A DNA stretch of 13,783 nucleotides, from the NCBI GenBank assembly GCA_036522615.1, contig DATDFN010000077.1:1-13783 (forward strand). Reading direction: 5' to 3'. Shown piece after piece: positions 5,614 through 11,548 of this stretch. How positions within the stretch are numbered: the first letter of the stretch is position 1; every line of letters begins with the position of its first letter. Made by a program: the position numbers and the translations under genes. This DNA is from JAJPJQ01 sp036522615 (GTDB lineage Bacteria > Desulfobacterota > Binatia > UBA9968). Below the pieces are notes generated by a model. It was not told the origin of the DNA, searched no databases, and saw only the letters and a program-made list of their open reading frames with translations.

Positions 5614-6596
5614 GCTACAAGCGACTCGCCGTCTACGCGGCAGGACTTTACATTGCATCTCTCTGTCAAGTTTTTGGAGTCCGGGCGCAAAGCTTCCGTC
5701 CGACGCGCCCGGTCGAGATCGTGGTCCACAGCGCGTTGGGCGGCGGCTCCGACGTCTTCGCCCGCGCCGTCGTCGAGATGATGGAAAAAGAGAAGCTCAT
5801 TGACCAGCCGCTCCGCGTCGTCAACAAGACCGCCGGCGCGAGCATCGAGGCGATGCAATACCTCGTGCAGAAGAAAGGCGACGAGCACACGATCGCGGTC
5901 TTCACCAATACCTGGGTCGCGACCCCGCTCACGAGCAAGGAAGCGAAATACAGCGTGAAAGATCTCACGCCCGTCGTTCGGCTCGTGCTCGAGCCGACGA
6001 TCGCCGTCGTCAGGGCGGATTCGCCGTACAAGACGATGAACGACTTCGTCGCGGCGGCGAAGAAAGATCCGATGGCGCTCAAGCAGGCCGGCGGCTCGGT
6101 CACGGCGATCGAAAGCCTGACGGGGCTGCTCGTTCAAAGCGCGACGGGCGTGAAATGGACGTTTATCCCGACGCCGGCGATCAAAGACAGAATCGCCAAC
6201 CTGCTCTCGAACAACGTGCAGATTATCATTCCCCAGCCGCAGGACGTTAACGAGTACATCGCGGCCGGAAAAATGCGGCCGATCGTGGCGTTTACCGAGA
6301 AGCGCCTCGCCGTTTTGCCCAACTTGTCGACGATCAAGGAGCAGGGCATCCAGATGCCGATCATCGCCAACGCCCGCGGCATCCTGGCCCCTCCAGGGGT
6401 CCGGAGCGAGGCGGTCGCGTATTGGGAGGACCTCTTCGCCCGTCTGGCGGCGACCCGCAGCTGGAAGGAATACCTGGAGGAAAATCAGGTCGAGGACGTC
6501 TTCCTCAAAGGCGCGGCTCTGGGCCCCTTCTTTGATGAGCAGATCGCGCTCATGCGTACGGTCCTGCAGCAGGCCGGCGTCAAGGTCGAGAAGTGA
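5610..6596 (+). CDS. TctC/Bug-family tripartite tricarboxylate transporter substrate-binding protein
   Basis: This 328-residue protein has an N-terminal signal peptide (residues 1-26, ending GVRA before QSF). It then shows the hallmark start of Bug receptors, RPTRPVEIVV, and the glycine-rich binding loop GGGSDVFAR. Later conserved stretches are TPVVRLVLEPTIAVVRADSPYKT and the region around ILAPPGV. Such proteins bind carboxylates in the periplasm and hand them to a TctA/TctB permease, but no permease gene is adjacent, which is common for this very expanded family. The ATG overlaps the methyltransferase stop in ATGA, with GAAGGAG at 5596-5602 as ribosome site. Coupling to a methyltransferase is unusual and may reflect a shared substrate; that is inference. 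Confidence 0.85.
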   Translation: MSYKRLAVYAAGLYIASLCQVFGVRAQSFRPTRPVEIVVHSALGGGSDVFARAVVEMMEKEKLIDQPLRVVNKTAGASIEAMQYLVQKKGDEHTIAVFTNTWVATPLTSKEAKYSVKDLTPVVRLVLEPTIAVVRADSPYKTMNDFVAAAKKDPMALKQAGGSVTAIESLTGLLVQSATGVKWTFIPTPAIKDRIANLLSNNVQIIIPQPQDVNEYIAAGKMRPIVAFTEKRLAVLPNLSTIKEQGIQMPIIANARGILAPPGVRSEAVAYWEDLFARLAATRSWKEYLEENQVEDVFLKGAALGPFFDEQIALMRTVLQQAGVKVEK

Positions 6597-6702
6597 GGCC
6601 GGCCGGCACAGCCTAGCCGGTACATCACCCGTGGTCCGCGTCATTTTTACTCCCCGCCGACGACTGCCCTCGGCTCGTTCGTAGTATGAATAGGAGCGAA
6701 AA

Positions 6703-6834
6703 TTGGTTCGTCGAATCGGTAGAATGTGCCGGTTTATGTCATCGCAGCAGGAGATAACGAGGGAACTTTTTAGCGTTCCATATGAGCGCGGGCTTGGCAT
6801 ATTCATTGCTCAGCAAAATGAAATAGAGGGATGA
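6703..6834 (+). CDS. Possible 43-residue ORF, unknown
   Basis: A TTG at 6703 follows AGGAG (6692-6696) with 6-nt spacing and opens a 43-codon frame that also contains ATG 6724. Its TGA overlaps an in-frame ATG (6831) of the next small gene. Third codon positions are not GC-biased as in neighbouring genes, so it is either non-coding or of different origin. There is no signal peptide, membrane segment or recognisable motif. It is listed because it fills the gap 6597-6845, in which I see no other gene. Confidence 0.22.
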   Translation: MVRRIGRMCRFMSSQQEITRELFSVPYERGLGIFIAQQNEIEG

Positions 6835-6845
6835 TGGAGGTCGCA

Positions 6846-6974
6846 ATGATCGAAATGATTATCGTCTTGGGCTCGCTGGTGGTCGTGTTAGGATGGTTAA
6901 GAGTCATCGAAGGGCGCGTAAGTATCCGCCCCCAGGACCGCAGGCAGAATGGGCCTGAGCGCAAGGCGCGCTAA
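6846..6974 (+). CDS. Small single-span membrane protein, 42 residues
   Basis: The frame starts at ATG 6846 behind GGAGG (6836-6840, 5-nt spacing). ATGs at 6831 and 6834 are in frame but have poorer ribosome spacing. The product is a hydrophobic helix (about residues 4-20, IIVLGSLVVVLGWLRVI) followed by a very basic tail ending in RKAR, as expected for an inner-membrane micropeptide with the basic end in the cytoplasm. Codon use agrees with the host's GC-rich third positions. Function unknown. It sits 44 nt before another small gene and may share its transcript. Confidence 0.5.
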   Translation: MIEMIIVLGSLVVVLGWLRVIEGRVSIRPQDRRQNGPERKAR

Positions 6975-7018
6975 GCGTATTCACGAAACCCACAGATTCT
7001 CATTTTAGGAGGAATGCC

Positions 7019-7240
7019 GTGGTTTACGTACTTAAGTTCCGCGTTAAAGAGGGACATTCTAAAATCTCCCGGACGGTCTTCGCCGAAGCATCGGCGCAGC
7101 CGACCCGGGAGAAAGCGGTCGAGCTGTTAAGCAATGTCACCGGCGGCGACTTCGTCGAGGACACGATCGAAATCCGCGAGCTGCGCGACTTCGATCCGAT
7201 CGAGGTCCGCGGTCAGGGCGCGACCGTCTTTACGCTGTAG
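7019..7240 (+). CDS. Hypothetical 73-residue protein
   Basis: GTG 7019 follows AGGAGG (7007-7012) at 6-nt spacing. The product is hydrophilic and without cysteine, signal peptide or membrane helix. It reads as a strand (VYVLKFRVK), a helix (QPTREKAVELLSNV) and further strands (TIEIRELRD, ATVFTL), suggesting a small alpha/beta fold. An ATG at 7014 lies in another frame. I do not recognise the family. A 7-bp hairpin overlaps its stop codon. Confidence 0.6.
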   Translation: MVYVLKFRVKEGHSKISRTVFAEASAQPTREKAVELLSNVTGGDFVEDTIEIRELRDFDPIEVRGQGATVFTL

Positions 7241-7246
7241 GTCGCG
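7219..7246 (+). terminator. Weak hairpin at the end of the 73-residue gene
   Basis: CGCGACC (7219-7225) pairs with GGTCGCG (7240-7246) around a 14-nt loop that contains the stop codon. The nearest T-run (CCCTTTTTG, about 7268-7276) is over 20 nt away, so this is only a possible terminator. Confidence 0.25.
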
Positions 7247-7321
7247 ACTAGCTTGTTCCGAGTCGTCCCTTTTTGTCCATTCTGCTCCTCCGCTTCCTCC
7301 GCCAGCACCTGAACATATACC

Positions 7322-7351
7322 TTGACGGGATCGCTTGATTTGCCCTATTTT
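7322..7351 (+). promoter_or_regulatory. Sigma70 promoter of the LVIVD-propeller gene
   Basis: TTGACG (7322-7327), 18 nt and TATTTT (7346-7351). The start is expected near 7358, leaving about 30 nt of leader with GAAGGAGG (7373-7380) before ATG 7389. The hexamers equal those before the methyltransferase gene. Confidence 0.7.
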
Positions 7352-7388
7352 CACGGCCCGGATAGCAGGCGTGAAGGAGGGCCAGGCG

Positions 7389-8819
7389 ATGAAGCTTGCC
7401 GTATTTTTGATCTTCAGCATGATTGCGCTCAGTGCGCTCGCCGCACCGGCGGCGGAAAAAGGTCCCCCAGAGGCGCAGAACATGCGCCTGGCCGGCGCCG
7501 AGGACCTGCAGGGGCGGAGCGCGTACCAGCCGGTTATCCAGCAGCAGGGCGGCCGCTGGATCGCTTATATCGGCCATCATGGCGGCAGCGCGCTGAATCC
7601 ATTGACCGGCAAGACGGAGGCGAACGGCACATCGATCGTCGATGTGACCGATCCGGCGAAGCCGCGGTATCTGTATCACATTCCCGGCTCCGCCGAAGGC
7701 AGCGGCGAGGCCGGTGGCGCGCAGATGGCGCGGGTCTGCGGCGGCCTGCCCGGCTCGGACCGGGCGAAATTCTTTCTGCTGCGCACGTTGGGGAACCAGG
7801 GGCAGGAAGTATGGGAGGTCACAGATCCTATTCATCCCGCTTTCGTCAGTACCGTCCTTTCGAACCTCACGAGCACGCATAAAAATTGGTGGGAATGCGA
7901 TACCGGCATCGCCTATCTCGTTGCCTACAAAAAAGAAGACGGCTGGAAGAGCCGCGGAGTGAAAATTTTCGACCTCAGCAACCCGGCCAAGCCGCGCTTC
8001 GTTCGCGATTACGGGCTCGTCGGCGCCGAGCCGGGCGCCAAAGGCGAAGCGCCGCAACCGCTCCACGGGCCGATCCGGCTGGGCAACCGCGTTTATTTCG
8101 GCTACGGCACGGCCGGCAGCGGCACGCTGCAGATCGTCGACCGCGACAAGCTGATCAAAGGCGATCCCAACGCCCGCGATCCTTTCGCGCCGACGGCCGA
8201 GAATATTCTCTATGCGCAGCTCGGCCGGCTCGATCTCTACCCGCCGACCGGCGCGCACACCGCGTTTCCTCTCCTCGGGATGGATATCCCCGATTTCGCC
8301 CACAGCGGCAAAGGGCAGCGCGCGGATTTTGTCGCGATCGTGAACGAGTCGACGCAGAACGAATGCCGCGAATACCGGCAAATGGTTTTTTTCGTGGACA
8401 TCACGAAGGAATCGCGGCCGTTTTCGGTGTCGAACTTCCAGGTCCCGGAGGCGAGCGGTGATTTCTGCACGCGCGGCGGCCGCTTCGGCGCGCATTCGAG
8501 CAACGAGTCTTTCACGCCGATTTATTATAAACGGCTTCTCTTCGTCACCTACTTCAACGCCGGTGTGCGCGCCGTCGATGTCCGGGATCCTTATCGCCCG
8601 AAGGAGATCGGATATTACATCCCGGCGATCACCGACAAGACCGACAAGCGCTGCGTGCCGGCCGCGGGCGGCGGCGAAGCCTGTAAAGTGGCGGTTCAAA
8701 CCAACAACGTCGAGGTCGACGACCGAGGCTACATCTACATCGTCGACCGCGCCAATACCGGCATGCATATTCTCGAGCTTACGGGCGACGCGCGGAAGCT
8801 GGCGAATTTTCCGAAATGA
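7389..8819 (+). CDS. Secreted LVIVD-repeat beta-propeller protein
   Basis: This 476-residue exported protein has the Sec signal MKLAVFLIFSMIALSALA, with cleavage near residues 18-21. Its body repeats blades of the LVIVD type: 'a name, then [IV]-[VF]-D-[VL]-[ST]-[DN]-P-x-[KH]-P' as in SIVDVTDPAKPRYL, EVWEVTDPIHPAFV, KIFDLSNPAKPRFV and AVDVRDPYRPKEI. It ends in a blade YIYIVDRANTGMHILEL. These propellers are structural or binding modules found on cell surfaces and in the periplasm; no catalytic activity can be assigned. It carries several cysteines, some perhaps paired after export. ATG 7389 is chosen over an in-frame ATG at 7335 because the latter overlaps the -35 region and only 7389 has a ribosome site and gives an N-terminal signal peptide. 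Confidence 0.85.
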   Translation: MKLAVFLIFSMIALSALAAPAAEKGPPEAQNMRLAGAEDLQGRSAYQPVIQQQGGRWIAYIGHHGGSALNPLTGKTEANGTSIVDVTDPAKPRYLYHIPGSAEGSGEAGGAQMARVCGGLPGSDRAKFFLLRTLGNQGQEVWEVTDPIHPAFVSTVLSNLTSTHKNWWECDTGIAYLVAYKKEDGWKSRGVKIFDLSNPAKPRFVRDYGLVGAEPGAKGEAPQPLHGPIRLGNRVYFGYGTAGSGTLQIVDRDKLIKGDPNARDPFAPTAENILYAQLGRLDLYPPTGAHTAFPLLGMDIPDFAHSGKGQRADFVAIVNESTQNECREYRQMVFFVDITKESRPFSVSNFQVPEASGDFCTRGGRFGAHSSNESFTPIYYKRLLFVTYFNAGVRAVDVRDPYRPKEIGYYIPAITDKTDKRCVPAAGGGEACKVAVQTNNVEVDDRGYIYIVDRANTGMHILELTGDARKLANFPK

Positions 8820-8822
8820 GTG

Positions 8823-8852
8823 GTAAACGAACTTGCCCTTCCATCGTCTAAT
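8823..8852 (+). promoter_or_regulatory. ECF-sigma-like promoter before the first small lipoprotein
   Basis: GTAAAC (8823-8828), 16 nt, CGTCTAAT (8845-8852). The AAC core and CGTC -10 with 16-nt spacing match the general ECF-sigma promoter pattern (for example TGAAAC-N16-CGTC). A start near 8859 would leave a leader of about 16 nt containing AAAGGAG. The same elements precede the paralogous lipoprotein gene at 9202. No -35/-10 pair of sigma70 type is visible here. Confidence 0.5.
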
Positions 8853-8874
8853 CGGTGCCAGAAAGGAGAGGTGG

Positions 8875-9057
8875 ATGGACAAGGTTAAAAGGCTTCTCTT
8901 CGCAGGCTCCATTCTGGCCCTTCTGGGGACCTCGATCGCCGGCTGCTACTACGAAGTGCGGGGGCCGTACCCGCTGGTTTCGTTTCGCAGCCCAGTTACA
9001 TTTCACAGCCCCGGCGAATATCGCTATCGAGACTGCCGCTATTACCGCAACTGCTAG
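8875..9057 (+). CDS. Small tyrosine/arginine-rich lipoprotein, 60 residues
   Basis: The start is ATG 8875 behind AAAGGAG (6-nt spacing); an in-frame upstream extension has no ribosome site. Residues 1-23 form a lipoprotein signal (MDKVKRLLFAGSILALLGTS) with the lipobox IAGC, C24 being the lipidated residue. The mature peptide of 37 residues begins CYYEV, is rich in Y, R, P and S, and ends EYRYRDCRYYRNC with two cysteines. It should be anchored to the outer or inner membrane. It resembles the next gene's product in lipobox, aromatic/arginine content and C-terminal cysteine pair, so the two are likely tandem paralogues. Function unknown. A strong terminator follows, so it is transcribed alone. 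Confidence 0.75.
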   Translation: MDKVKRLLFAGSILALLGTSIAGCYYEVRGPYPLVSFRSPVTFHSPGEYRYRDCRYYRNC

Positions 9058-9082
9058 TTGAAAAAATCGTTGACACTCCGCC

Positions 9083-9116
9083 AAGGCCCGGGCTTCCCCA
9101 GCTCGGGCCTTTTTTA
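9083..9116 (+). terminator. Intrinsic terminator after the first lipoprotein gene
   Basis: AAGGCCCG (9083-9090) pairs with CGGGCCTT (9104-9111), extended by three more pairs including one G-U, and is followed by TTTTTT through 9115. The 3' half CGGGCCTTTTTTAT is repeated in the terminator at 9946-9981. Confidence 0.85.
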
Positions 9117-9146
9117 TACACGCTGCTAAGTGATTGATTTCCCATC

Positions 9147-9178
9147 GTTTAACTATTTTGCCGTGACGTTCGTCTAAT
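9147..9178 (+). promoter_or_regulatory. ECF-sigma-like promoter before the second small lipoprotein
   Basis: GTTTAAC (9147-9153), 17 nt, CGTCTAAT (9171-9178), parallel to the site at 8823-8852. Both also share TTGCC 7-8 nt before CGTCTAAT and a GGT just after it. A TATTTT at 9154-9159 could instead be a sigma70 -10, but its -35 (TGATTG at 9131) is poor. Confidence 0.45.
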
Positions 9179-9201
9179 GGGTTGAAAGGGGGTGAAGGAC
9201 A

Positions 9202-9339
9202 ATGTTAAAAGCCAAAAAGCTGGCGACTGCGCTTCTGACGTTTGCTCTCCTTGGGTCGCTCGCGGGCTGCATCTGGGTGGACCGCGGAGGGTATTATCGC
9301 CGTGGCGGCGACTATTGTCGTTATAACTATTGCCGTTAA
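9202..9339 (+). CDS. Small glycine/tyrosine/arginine-rich lipoprotein, 45 residues
   Basis: ATG 9202 follows GGGGGTGAAGGA, a purine-rich ribosome site. The signal (MLKAKKLATALLTFALLGS) leads to the lipobox LAGC, with C23 lipidated. Only 23 mature residues remain: they start CIWVDRGGYYRRGG and end DYCRYNYCR, again with two C-terminal cysteines. The layout (lipobox, tyrosine/arginine linker, C-x4-C end) matches the 60-residue lipoprotein upstream, and the 5' regions are alike too, supporting a tandem duplication. Such a short mature part is more likely a membrane-associated structural or stress peptide than an enzyme; no function is known to me. Confidence 0.75.
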   Translation: MLKAKKLATALLTFALLGSLAGCIWVDRGGYYRRGGDYCRYNYCR

Positions 9340-9351
9340 GGAGGTCGGAAT

Positions 9352-9405
9352 ATGCCGGCAAAAATCGATTCGACGAATTGCCGTAAGAGGCCTAAGAAGC
9401 GCTAG
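9352..9405 (+). CDS. Possible 17-residue basic micropeptide
   Basis: AAGGAGG (9338-9344) overlaps the stop of the preceding lipoprotein gene and lies 7 nt before ATG 9352. The frame encodes 17 residues, MPAKIDSTNCRKRPKKR, very basic with one cysteine. The only support is the good ribosome site and tight coupling. Alternatively the Shine-Dalgarno is a relic of a degraded third paralogue. Confidence 0.3.
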   Translation: MPAKIDSTNCRKRPKKR

Positions 9406-9448
9406 CTCACAGGGGCTATAAAAACCTATGACGACAAGGAGACAATCT

Positions 9449-9928
9449 ATGGGTTGGTTCAAGACGACTTTTCTCGGCGCGCTCGCGGCGCTGATGCTGA
9501 TTGGCATCGCGGCCGACGTGAGCGCGCAGCCCTACGGCCGCGGCGGCGGCTGCCGCAGGGGCGACCGCCTCGCGATCCAGGATCTCGACATGTCGCCGGA
9601 CCCTGTCGTACAAGGGCAGCGCGTGCGGAATTGGATCGTCAAGCTGCGGCTCGAGGGCGACCGCTCGTGCGATACTCAAATTGAAATCCGCGAAGGCAAC
9701 GATCTCGTTGGGCGGGCGCGCTACACGCTGCGGCCCGGTGTGAACGAGATCCAGATGCAGCCGGCGGAAGGCTACCGGCTGCGCGGCCGTGAACACTGCT
9801 TTACGGTAACCGCGGACGTTGAAGGATCCCGCCGGACGATCGATGCCGACCGGCAGTTCTGCGCGCGCCAGCGGCCCGGATGGTCGCTGCGAGAGTGGGA
9901 CGATCGCGGCGGCCCTGGCGGGCGTTAG
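9449..9928 (+). CDS. Secreted four-cysteine protein, probably Ig-like fold, unknown function
   Basis: This 159-residue protein starts at ATG 9449 behind AAGGAG (9436-9441); an ATG at 9428 is in frame but lacks a site. Residues 1-26 (ending ADVSA) are a Sec signal. The mature part starts QPYGRGGGC and contains C35, C74, C117 and C138, an even number that fits two disulfides. The middle (about 42-125) alternates strands, with DLDMSPDPVVQGQRVRNWIVKL and later ARYTLRPGVNEIQMQP, the pattern of CARDB/FixG-type Ig-like domains ('PDPVVQGQ' then 'L..G.N.I'). The tail is rich in R, G and W. It closes the envelope cluster and is followed by a terminator. The Ig-fold assignment is inference from pattern only. 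Confidence 0.7.
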   Translation: MGWFKTTFLGALAALMLIGIAADVSAQPYGRGGGCRRGDRLAIQDLDMSPDPVVQGQRVRNWIVKLRLEGDRSCDTQIEIREGNDLVGRARYTLRPGVNEIQMQPAEGYRLRGREHCFTVTADVEGSRRTIDADRQFCARQRPGWSLREWDDRGGPGGR

Positions 9929-9945
9929 GATATTAAGGGATTCCA

Positions 9946-9981
9946 AAAAAAGGCCCGGATCGAGGGATCCGGGCCTTTTTT
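9946..9981. terminator. Strong bidirectional intrinsic terminator
   Basis: AAAAAAGGCCCGGATC (9946-9961) and GATCCGGGCCTTTTTT (9966-9981) are perfect 16-bp complements around a 4-nt loop, with T-runs in both directions. It lies between the convergent genes ending at 9928 and 10002 and can serve both. Confidence 0.9.
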
Positions 9982-10001
9982 ATTGCGCGGCGAATTTGAG
10001 C

Positions 10002-10373
10002 TTAGCGCCGCGGCGAGCGGCGGTTGAAGTTGGGCCTCTGGAACGCCTCCTGGCTCGCCGCCGATTCCTTCAGCATGCGCGCCGTTTTGTTGCCCATGAC
10101 GTCCACGACATGAGTATCCATCATGTGGTCGTGCACGCTTTTGATCTTCTGACGAATGGCGTTCCGCCTGACGACGTCCTGTGCTGCCGCAATGAGATCC
10201 TCGAGCGCGAGCGATACCGTCGCGCGGCGCCCGCGAAGCGAAAGCTGCACGGTAAATCTAGGCGCCTCGGTCTGCGCCGTCTCGATCGTCGCGTAGTCGA
10301 GATTCTTATCGATGCTGCGCACGATGCCGCGCAAGACCGCCTCGTTTTCCTTGATGACTTCGCGTCCCGTCAT
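10002..10373 (-). CDS. Hypothetical 123-residue cytoplasmic protein
   Basis: ATG 10373 follows AGGAGG (complement of 10381-10386) with 7-nt spacing. The product has no signal peptide, membrane segment or cysteine. The first half (about 1-55) alternates charged strands (YATIETAQ, RFTVQLSLRGRRATVSLAL). The second half is helical (LEDLIAAAQDVVRRNAIRQKIKSV) and the tail is basic (RPNFNRRSPRR), compatible with nucleic-acid binding, though nothing proves it. I do not recognise the family. It stands alone with its own promoter, a leader containing a terminator, and a shared terminator downstream. Confidence 0.65.
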   Translation of the reverse strand: MTGREVIKENEAVLRGIVRSIDKNLDYATIETAQTEAPRFTVQLSLRGRRATVSLALEDLIAAAQDVVRRNAIRQKIKSVHDHMMDTHVVDVMGNKTARMLKESAASQEAFQRPNFNRRSPRR

Positions 10374-10478
10374 GGCGTGTCCTCCTGTAACTTGCGTTGC
10401 GAAAATAAAAAGCCCCGAAGGCGATAGAACGTCCCGCGGGGCTTCGTTCGTGGTGTCAAACGAGGAAGAATTCTATCG
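10374..10478 (-). promoter_or_regulatory. Leader with internal terminator and a competing fold (candidate attenuator)
   Basis: The roughly 105-nt leader predicted from the promoter at 10485-10513 contains an intrinsic terminator 30 nt before the gene. Its first nine bases, GCGAUAGAA (complement of 10471-10479), are perfectly complementary to UUCUAUCGC (complement of 10421-10429) in the terminator loop. Between them, CUUC/GAAG and GUUUG/CGAAC can form a bulged hairpin (10442-10468) that uses three bases of the terminator's left arm. Two exclusive or pseudoknotted states are therefore possible. No leader peptide with an ATG is seen, and it matches no riboswitch class I know. Confidence 0.4.
10405..10444 (-). 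terminator. Intrinsic terminator inside the leader of the 123-residue gene
   Basis: On the minus strand AAGCCCCG (10444-10437) pairs with CGGGGCTT (10417-10410) around a 19-nt loop and is followed by TTTATTTT. It lies upstream of the gene's own Shine-Dalgarno, so it must either be regulated, end a short RNA, or stop transcription from further upstream. Confidence 0.65.
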
Positions 10479-10484
10479 CGTTTA

Positions 10485-10513
10485 ATTCTAGGCCAATGTC
10501 CATCAAAGATCAA
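10485..10513 (-). promoter_or_regulatory. Sigma70-like promoter of the 123-residue gene
   Basis: On the minus strand TTGATC (10513-10508), 17 nt and TAGAAT (10490-10485). Transcription should start near 10478. No better pair lies between it and the gene. Confidence 0.55.
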
Positions 10514-10574
10514 TCGCGCAATCGCCTCCACGGGCGCCCCCGACGGGCCGAAACTCGTCCTTCCGCAATACATA

Positions 10575-10603
10575 TTGACCGCGCCGGGCGATATGCCTAT
10601 TTT
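10575..10603 (+). promoter_or_regulatory. Sigma70 promoter of the four-gene hydrolase/decarboxylase operon
   Basis: TTGACC (10575-10580), 17 nt and TATTTT (10598-10603). The start should be near 10610, with about 60 nt of leader before GTG 10672. No other promoter or terminator is visible down to the window end, so all four genes probably depend on it. Confidence 0.7.
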
Positions 10604-10671
10604 AAGCCGATTCTAAGGCGAGAGTAGAGCAATCGGCGCCGTGAACCGGCGATCCATAATCGGAGGAAACA

Positions 10672-11538
10672 GTGAGCGAGCAACTGAAAGCGCTGATTAA
10701 AGAGTACCGCGACGGCACAATCAGCCGCCGCGAGTTCGTGATGAAAAGCGTGCGCATCGCGGGCGGCGTCGCCGCGGCCGGGGCGCTGTTCGGCTGCGCG
10801 GCGGGCGGAAGCGACCGCGCCGGCGCACAAAGCGAAGGGCAGCCGGTCGCGAATAACGTCGAATTCAAGGGCAAGGCCGGCATGATTGCCGGCTATCTCG
10901 CGCGTCCGGCGGCGGGCAGAAGTCCCGCCATCGTCGTCACGCACGCGAACCAGGGCATCAACGAGTACAGCCGCGATATCGCGCGGCGGCTCGCGCGCGA
11001 GGGCTACGCCGCGCTCACCGTCGATTTCCTCTCGCGGCGCGGAGGCACCGCGACGGTCAATCCAAAGGGGGAAGGCTTGAACAGTATACGCGAGCTCGCG
11101 CCGTGGCAAAACGTTGCCGAAGACTCTGCCGCCGCGTGCGACTATCTCCGCTCGCTCTCGTCCGTCCGCGGCGACCGCCTCGGGTCGGTCGGCTTCTGCT
11201 GGGGCGGCGAGATGACCTTCTCGTCGGCGACGGAGGTGCGCGGGCTTTCCGCCGTCGTAGTCTTCTACGGACGGAGCCCGCAGCCGCTCGATCGCGTGAA
11301 AACGATAGAAGCGCCGGTGCTCGCGCACTACGGCGAGAAAGATCCCGGCGTCAACCAGGATATTCCCGGCACGGTCGAGGCGATGAAGAAGTACGGCAAA
11401 TCGTACACGTACAAGATCTATCCCGGCGCGCAGCACGGCTTTCACACCGACACGTCGGATCGTTATCATCCCGAGGCCGCGAAAGAGGCGTGGGCGCGGA
11501 CGCTCGAGTTTTTTCAAGTCAATCTCCGGCGTGCGTAA
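10672..11538 (+). CDS. Tat-exported dienelactone hydrolase family lipoprotein
   Basis: This 288-residue alpha/beta hydrolase starts at GTG 10672 behind GGAGG (10662-10666). The N-terminus has a twin-arginine motif SRREFVMK at 18-25, a hydrophobic stretch, and LFGC ending at C42, which could be a lipobox despite Phe at -2. The triad is C176 (in GFCWGG), D224 (GEKDPG) and H255 (QHGFH). The gaps of 48 and 31 residues equal those of Pseudomonas dienelactone hydrolase (C123, D171, H202), so the extra 53 residues are the export segment. The usual H-E-N-x-G motif near residue 91 reads HANQG, losing the glutamate that tunes the cysteine. Dienelactone hydrolases open lactone rings in chloroaromatic breakdown. 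Here export and the changed glutamate suggest a different ester or lactone. First gene of the operon. Confidence 0.85.
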   Translation: MSEQLKALIKEYRDGTISRREFVMKSVRIAGGVAAAGALFGCAAGGSDRAGAQSEGQPVANNVEFKGKAGMIAGYLARPAAGRSPAIVVTHANQGINEYSRDIARRLAREGYAALTVDFLSRRGGTATVNPKGEGLNSIRELAPWQNVAEDSAAACDYLRSLSSVRGDRLGSVGFCWGGEMTFSSATEVRGLSAVVVFYGRSPQPLDRVKTIEAPVLAHYGEKDPGVNQDIPGTVEAMKKYGKSYTYKIYPGAQHGFHTDTSDRYHPEAAKEAWARTLEFFQVNLRRA

Positions 11539-11548
11539 GTTGAGTCGC

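Noticed and set aside
6603..6620. CCGGC/GCCGG hairpin after the TctC-like gene as a terminator
   Set aside because: Only a 5-bp stem with no T-run; common by chance in GC-rich DNA.
5466..6806. 446-codon open frame opposite the TctC-like gene
   Set aside because: Arg/Asp-rich shadow without motifs; the plus-strand protein is clearly a Bug receptor.
7248..8912. 554-codon open frame opposite the LVIVD propeller gene
   Set aside because: Shadow frame. The plus strand has promoter, ribosome site, signal peptide and repeated blades.
10370..10573. 67-codon minus-strand frame upstream of the 123-residue gene
   Set aside because: It would start upstream of the predicted promoter, contains the terminator hairpin, and has no ribosome site.
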